Shown here: positions 59,362-64,000 of the stretch, piece after piece
Numbering within the stretch: the stretch's first letter is position 1
Layout: each line of letters starts with the position of its first letter
From: Rhynochetos jubatus
Lineage: Eukaryota; Chordata; Aves; Eurypygiformes; Rhynochetidae
Assembly: GCA_027574665.1 (NCBI GenBank)
Contig: CM050665.1
Location: 1,550,001 to 1,614,000 of the forward strand
Direction: 5' to 3'
DNA length: 64,000 nucleotides
Made by a program: the position numbers and the translations under genes
Notes under the pieces: model-generated
The model's database searches: none
What the model saw: only the letters and a program-made list of their open reading frames with translations
What the model was told of the DNA's origin: nothing

Positions 59362-59875
59362 AGAATCATGCTATCTTTCAGGTTGGAAATGACCTTTAAG
59401 ATCGCCAAGTCCAGCTGTTAACCCAGCACTGGCACGGCCACCACTAAACCATGTCCCCAAGTGCCTCCATGTCTCTGAAACCCCTCCCGGGACGGTGACT
59501 CCCCCCTTCCCTGGGCAGCCTTTCCAACACCTGACAGCCCTTCCCGGGGAGGAATTGTCCCTAATATCCACCTAAGCCTCCCCCGGCACAACTTGAGGTC
59601 CGTTTCCTCTTGTCCCATCGCTTGTCCCTTGGGAGAAGAGATGACGCCCCCTCTCTGCACCCTCCTTTTGGGGAGCTGTAGAGAGGGATAAGACCTCCCC
59701 CAAGCCTCCTCTTCTCCAGGCTAATCCCCCCCCAGCTCCCTGGGGAACTGTCCTCCAGCCCCTTCCCCAGCTCCGGTCCCTTCTCCGGACACGCTCCAGC
59801 CCCTCAGAGTCTTGCCGTGCGGGGCCGAAAGGGAGCACAGTGCTCGGGGCACCTGCCCTCTCTCCTCCCAGGTGA
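59362..59875 (-). mobile_element. CR1 LINE, 3' portion about 510 bp
   Basis: The longest retroelement copy in the window. Read on the + strand it begins ATAGAATCATGCTATC, TTCAGGTTGGAAATGACC, passes AACCATGTCCCCAAGTGCC and CTTCCCTGGGCAGCC, and continues into TTCTCCAGGCTAATCC and AAGGGAGCACAGTGCTCGGG, all in the order found in avian CR1 antisense strands. It is 5'-truncated; the left end at 59362 is its 3' terminus. Reading frames are broken. Confidence 0.92.
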
Positions 59876-62379
59876 CACCCTCTTGGTCCCCTGTGCCTGG
59901 CGGGGGGTCCGTGGCACGGAGGACCCCCGCTCTGTGCAGCAGCCGTGCCGGGGGCTGCCTGCTGCCCCGGAGCGGGCGGGGGGTCCCTGCCATTGGCCCG
60001 CGGGACGGGTGCTGATTGGCGCTGCGGTGCGGTGCTGTTGCTGTGCCGGGGCCTGGCGTGCGGCTCGTGCCTCCGCGCACGGGAATAATTCTCCTTAATC
60101 CTGCCGAGAGGCATCGCTGGATGAGGCTGGAGCCTCCCTCTGGGAGCCCCGTCTCGCCTGGCGCAGAGAGAGGAGCAGGGGGAGGGACAGCCGCCATCCT
60201 GCAGCCAGCGAGGCCTCGGTGCCCCCCAGCCCCCTGCCCGCTTCCGAGCGGGGCCATGGCTCAGCCAGCACCGCTCCTGTGCCCACGCCGAGGGTGCGGG
60301 GTGCCGGTGTGGGGTCTGCAGGGCACCGGGGGCAGGGGTGCAGCAGCCTGGCCGAGCCCCGAGGAGCAGGCACCGATGCGGGAGCCAAACTGGGCAAGCC
60401 AGGCTGGGAAACCGGTGGGGGCCTGGGAGCACCATTCCCTGGGACCCTGGGAACACCAGTGCCCTGGGTCAGGAGGTGGCAGTGTCCCCGCGCAGCGCTG
60501 GGCCAGCACCGCTGCCCCTCTGCCGTGGTCCGGGCTGCAGCACGGGGCCGGGAGCCTAGAGCCGGGGCCGGGGGGGTTCTCGGGGGGTGCCCCGGGGTAA
60601 TGCTGGTGGCTGAGCACCCCCAGAGCCCTGTGCTCCCTGGCACGCAGAGCCAGCGCTTGGCTCCGTCCGGGAGCAAGGGCTCCTGCCTGGAGCCAGCCCT
60701 GTGCCGGGGAGGGCGATGCCGGCCACCGGCCCGAGCACCCGGCACATAAACACCACCCCGGGGATTAGGTCAGCTCTGGTCAGCGCTCAGACGAGTAAGT
60801 GGATCAGCGCAAGGGAAAGGAGGGGGAGGGAGCTCTGCCGAGCGCGGAACTCAAGTGGGGACCTCTTCATTTCGGGGCTCGTGGGGGCAGGAGCGGCCTT
60901 GGCGCAGGCACGAGGCCGGGCAGGGCGGCTGGGGACACGCGGCGGCAGCCCCGGCCGGCCCCACGCTCGCTTGGACGCCCGAGTGTCCTCAAGTCTGTTT
61001 GTTTTAAGGGATACAAAGTCCCGGGAAGCTGCAGGGTCACGGGGGCGCTCTCCGAGCCTCTCATTCGAGTTCCCCATGGGTGCTGGCAGGGTGGGGGAGG
61101 AAGAGGAGGGTGGGTGGCAGTGGCTGGGCACCGTCCCACCGCCTCGCGCCCGCACACCTTTGGACCCGTCACCATGTGCCGGGGCCACCCCGCGGCCCGA
61201 CCCCATTGTCCTGCGCGGCGCGGGCCGGGCGCGGGGGCCGCCATCTGCTTGTCGCTGCCGGCAGCTTCTTTGTTCGCCGCCCGGCGCAGGAAGCGGCTCC
61301 CCACGTGCTTCGCCCTTTCCCTCTCGCGGAGGCACCTAATGAAATAAAGGATTTACTGCAGCGAGGGGGAGGGAAGGGGAAACGGGCTGAGCAGTTTGCG
61401 AACGTCGTGCCTGGCCCCGGGGATGGGCGCTCTGGGTGGGTGCGGGCAGGGCTGGGTGCAGGCAGCACCGGGCACGGGCAGGGCCGGGCTCCCTGCCACG
61501 GCTGGGACGCGCTTCGGAGCAGCACGAGGCGGGAAGCTGGCATGGGGGGCGCCGGGCAGGAGGACGGTGCCATGACCAGGGGGTGTGAATGTAGCCGAGG
61601 TGGAGCCGGGTGTGCGTGGCACAGCCGTGGCCGGGTCCCTGGGCCGTGGGGTGGCCATGCAGCTCCAGGGGGATGGCTCTGGGGCATGTGGAAGGTCCAG
61701 GTAGGAGGTCACTTGGGCTTTGGGACAGGAGGGATGTGCGTGCAGCCCCTGTCCCCTCCCCGTGGCAACGTGCGGAAGAGCCGTGCCGGGCCGTGTGCCT
61801 GCTGTGCACGGAGCTGCTAACGCTGCTTCCAGGCAGCACAAACTCTGGGTTTTCCCACCCAAACGAGCCTGTCCTCGTCCCCACATACCAACGCTCTGCG
61901 GAGCAGCACGTCCTCGAGCCACCAACGCTGGAGCTGGTCACCTCCCACCACACCCAGCCCCACACCGGGCCGGGAGGACCGTGCGGGGAGACAAGGATCC
62001 GGTGGGGAGAGGCAATGCCCCTTTCTCCTCCCTGCAATGCAAACAGAAACCGAAAAGGACCAAATTCCAAAGTTCTTATTCAAGCCCAGGTGCCGCGGCC
62101 CCAGGCGGTGGCACAGGGACCGTCACCTGCCGGAGGGACAGGTAGCCGGGTGCGGAGCATGGCCGCATCCCTGAGGGATGAGGGAGCGGAGCCGTGCGAC
62201 GATGGCCTTGCGGCCGCGGGTGCCGATGACCGTCCCTCCAGCTGCTGCAGCCCGGGGCCCAAAGCGCATCCGTGCCGGCCCGGATCCCGGCAGTGCTGGC
62301 GGTGGCGCACCCACCACATGAGCCCAGAGCAGCCCCGGGGCCTTGCACCACGGGGGTGACCACGCGTCCTTCCTTGCAG

Positions 62380-62651
62380 ATGACTCCTCGTCAGAGAGCT
62401 GCAGCGGGAATGGCTCCTCCACCCTGAACCCCTCCACCTCCAGCAGCACGCAGGGCGACAGCACCTTCCCCGAAATGAACGGGAATGGCACGGCGGCCCC
62501 CATGGATTTCACCGCCTCCGCCGACGACCAGCCCATCAACCTCTGCGACAAGCTCACGCCTGCCCACGTCACCCCCTCCTACCCGTCGGACGGCTGCAGC
62601 GCCGACGGGCTGCGCAGCCGGGTCAAGTACGCGGTGAAGACCACGGCAGAG
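62380..62651 (+). CDS. NOL4L: NOL4L coding exon 6 (residues 277-367)
   Basis: Acceptor CCTTGCAG and donor GAG|GTACGG; 272 bases, completing Asp277 and ending in phase 0. It encodes [20 protein letters not shown], a Ser/Thr-rich tract, then [26 protein letters not shown] and [18 protein letters not shown]. The sequence follows mammalian NOL4L rather than NOL4, which is what settles the paralogue. PINLC at 328-332 resembles the PxDLS-type motif bound by CtBP co-repressors (NOL4 has PLNLS at the same place); this role is inferred. The segment is probably disordered. Confidence 0.96.
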
Positions 62652-63295
62652 GTACGGCCGGGGCTGGGGGGCTGGGGGAGATGGGGCGGCCGGAGCTGGG
62701 CACGGCACACGATGAGCAACCCCACGTGAGGGGCCCAAGGCCAGGCAGGGATGCGGCTCCTGCCCCCGTGCCAGGAAAGCCGCTGGGGGGGCAGAGGGGC
62801 CCAGAGCCTTGCAGGGAGGAAAGGATGCGCGTAGCAGCTGTGCCTGGCTGCGCTCCAGCCCCGGGGCTGCTGCTGCCCAGCCGAAATCGCCCGAGCACCC
62901 GTTGGCAGAGGGATGGTTTGGGGCATCCCCTGCATCCCCCTGCCCCAGAGCCAGGGCCAGGCGGTGGACACCGCCCCCAACCCCTGCCAGCCATGCCACA
63001 GCTGGTCCATTCCTGCTGGGTCTGGGCAGCATTTCCCGCAGGATCGGGCAGAACTGCAGCCCCCTCCCCAGCCAGAGCCACGCTGCTGGTGCTTGGGGGC
63101 CACCGCGGGGTCCCTGAGGCCATGTCTCCCCCCAGCCCCAAGAAGGCAGGAGCTGGCGGAGCCTGGCTGTGGGTTCATCTCCCCGGGTTGCAGGGGACAT
63201 CAGGAGATGGGCCAGAAGCCGTGAGCCAAGGAGAAAGGGGTTTTTCCAGGGGGAGCAGGCGAGGGCTGCTCGTGGTAACCCCCGTCTCCTCTCAG
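62652..63295 (+). other. NOL4L: NOL4L intron 6
   Basis: A 644-bp GC-rich intron between GTACGG and CCTCTCAG. Frames cross it on both strands because of high GC. No exon or repeat is seen. Confidence 0.9.
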
Positions 63296-63481
63296 TCCCC
63301 TCCGTACAGCTCCGGCAGCTACGACTCCATCAAGACCGAGGTCAGCGGCTGCCCCGAGGACCTGACCGTCGGCAGGGCCCCTACGGCCGACGAAGATGAC
63401 GATGACCACGATGACCACGAAGACAACGATAAGATAAATGACTCGGAGGGGATGGACCCGGAGAGGCTAAAGGCTTTCAAC
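63296..63481 (+). CDS. NOL4L: NOL4L coding exon 7 (residues 368-429)
   Basis: Acceptor CCTCTCAG and donor AAC|GTAAGG; 186 bases, phase 0 at both ends. It encodes [33 protein letters not shown], an acidic run ([14 protein letters not shown], about 399-412), and [14 protein letters not shown] at 379-382 fits the sumoylation consensus. PEDLT at 387-391 is a second PxDLS-like piece. The acidic stretch contrasts with the basic exon that follows and is typical of nucleolar proteins. Conservation with mammalian NOL4L is very high. Confidence 0.96.
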
Positions 63482-63561
63482 GTAAGGAGGGGGGCTGCGG
63501 GGAGGGCGAGCCCGCCCACCTCCCCTTTCGCTGTTCCCACCGTCTCTCTTCTCCTTTGCAG

Positions 63562-63753
63562 ATGTTCGTGCGCCTCTTTGTGGACGAGAACCTGGACCGG
63601 ATGGTTCCCATCTCCAAGCAGCCTAAGGAGAAGATCCAGGCCATCATCGAGTCCTGCAGCCGGCAGTTCCCCGAGTTCCAGGAGCGGGCACGCAAGCGCA
63701 TCCGCACCTACCTCAAGTCCTGCCGCCGCATGAAGAAGAACGGGATGGAGATG
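63562..63753 (+). CDS. NOL4L: NOL4L coding exon 8 (residues 430-493)
   Basis: Acceptor CTTTGCAG and donor ATG|GTGAGG; 192 bases, phase 0 at both ends; the intron before it is only 80 bp. It encodes [40 protein letters not shown] and [20 protein letters not shown], the hallmark folded block of NOL4 and NOL4L. The second half is strongly basic (RARKRIR, CRRMKK) and is a likely nuclear/nucleolar localisation signal and nucleic-acid-binding surface; both are inferences from composition. Confidence 0.97.
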
Positions 63754-63834
63754 GTGAGGGGCCGCCCCGGTGCCTGCCGCTCGCTCCTGGGCCGGAGCGG
63801 TCCCTGAGCACCTTCTCCGCTTGTGTCTCCGCAG

Positions 63835-63957
63835 ACCAGGCCCACGCCGCCGCACCTGACCTCGGCCATGGCGGAGAACATCCTGGCCGCCGCCTGCGAG
63901 AGCGAAACGCGGAAAGCAGCCAAGAGGATGCGGCTGGAGATCTACCAGACCTCCCAG
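63835..63957 (+). CDS. NOL4L: NOL4L coding exon 9 (residues 494-534), gene continues
   Basis: Acceptor GTCTCCGCAG and donor CAG|GTACGG; 123 bases, phase 0 at both ends, after an 81-bp intron. It encodes [20 protein letters not shown] then [21 protein letters not shown]. The helix with [10 protein letters not shown] adds another basic patch. The window ends 43 bases into the next intron, so the remaining exons, including the conserved C-terminal helix and the PTDLS-type motif of the family, are outside. No stop codon or polyadenylation site is present. Confidence 0.96.
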
Positions 63958-64000
63958 GTACGGCGCTCGTGGCCGGAGACGGGCGAGGGACGGAGCCGAC

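Larger units (their letters stand above)
51197..62379 (+). other. NOL4L: NOL4L intron 5
   Basis: An 11.2-kb intron from GTGAGT to an acceptor CCTTGCAG. It holds a purine-rich tandem array near 53.1 kb and a 510-bp CR1 copy at 59362-59875. GC is high and many overlapping frames appear on both strands, none with a recognisable domain. I see no RNA gene. Confidence 0.85.

Noticed and set aside
1-64000. CRISPR arrays, tRNA/rRNA genes, bacterial operons, intact endogenous virus
   Set aside because: Tandem repeats here have no unique spacers of constant size, no tRNA-like cloverleaf was noticed, and the only clear retroelements are truncated CR1 and MIR-like pieces.

Overview
The window looks like bird nuclear DNA. 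It carries one multi-exon protein gene on the + strand, split by GT-AG introns, with GC-rich CpG islands and a thin scatter of CR1 retrotransposon tails of the avian type. High GC and short 3' introns would fit a microchromosome. Calling it a bird is an inference from the CR1 copies and the gene sequence; I cannot name the species. There is no sign of bacterial, phage or plasmid DNA.

The gene is NOL4L (nucleolar protein 4-like, formerly C20orf112). I place nine coding exons from 9135 to 63957. All eight junctions have AG acceptors, GT donors and matching phases, and they join into 534 codons without a stop. The last exon ends on a donor, so the C-terminal exons lie beyond the right edge. Exon 1 sits in a CpG island. 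Introns 1, 4 and 5 are long (about 17, 16 and 11 kb), while the last three exons are separated by introns of 80-650 bp.

Layout: 1-7.7 kb is upstream DNA with no recognised gene, a 22-bp tandem array at 2.8 kb and a large 32-bp minisatellite rich in CACGTG at 6.8-7.7 kb. 7.75-10.7 kb is the promoter CpG island, with a perfect 74-bp palindrome and a GCC repeat just before the start codon. Intron 1 has a second CpG island (22.4-23.6 kb) with a TATA box and an X-box-like motif. Exons 2-4 lie at 26.3-34.6 kb. Intron 4 has a third CpG island (44-46 kb) and a possible alternative coding first exon at 50.3-50.7 kb. Exon 5 contains the methionine used as the start of the short form of the family. Exons 6-9 end the window.

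The most interesting points are these. The N-terminal half of the protein has the look of a retroelement or Ginger-type integrase leader plus H2C2 zinc-binding module, without a catalytic core. Extra promoters and an internal start would give isoforms with and without that module. The promoter carries an arm-to-arm perfect 74-bp palindrome. Two copies of an unrecognised dispersed element share a conserved TGACCCC/GGGGTCA hairpin. I see no evidence for a wholly new multi-gene system.
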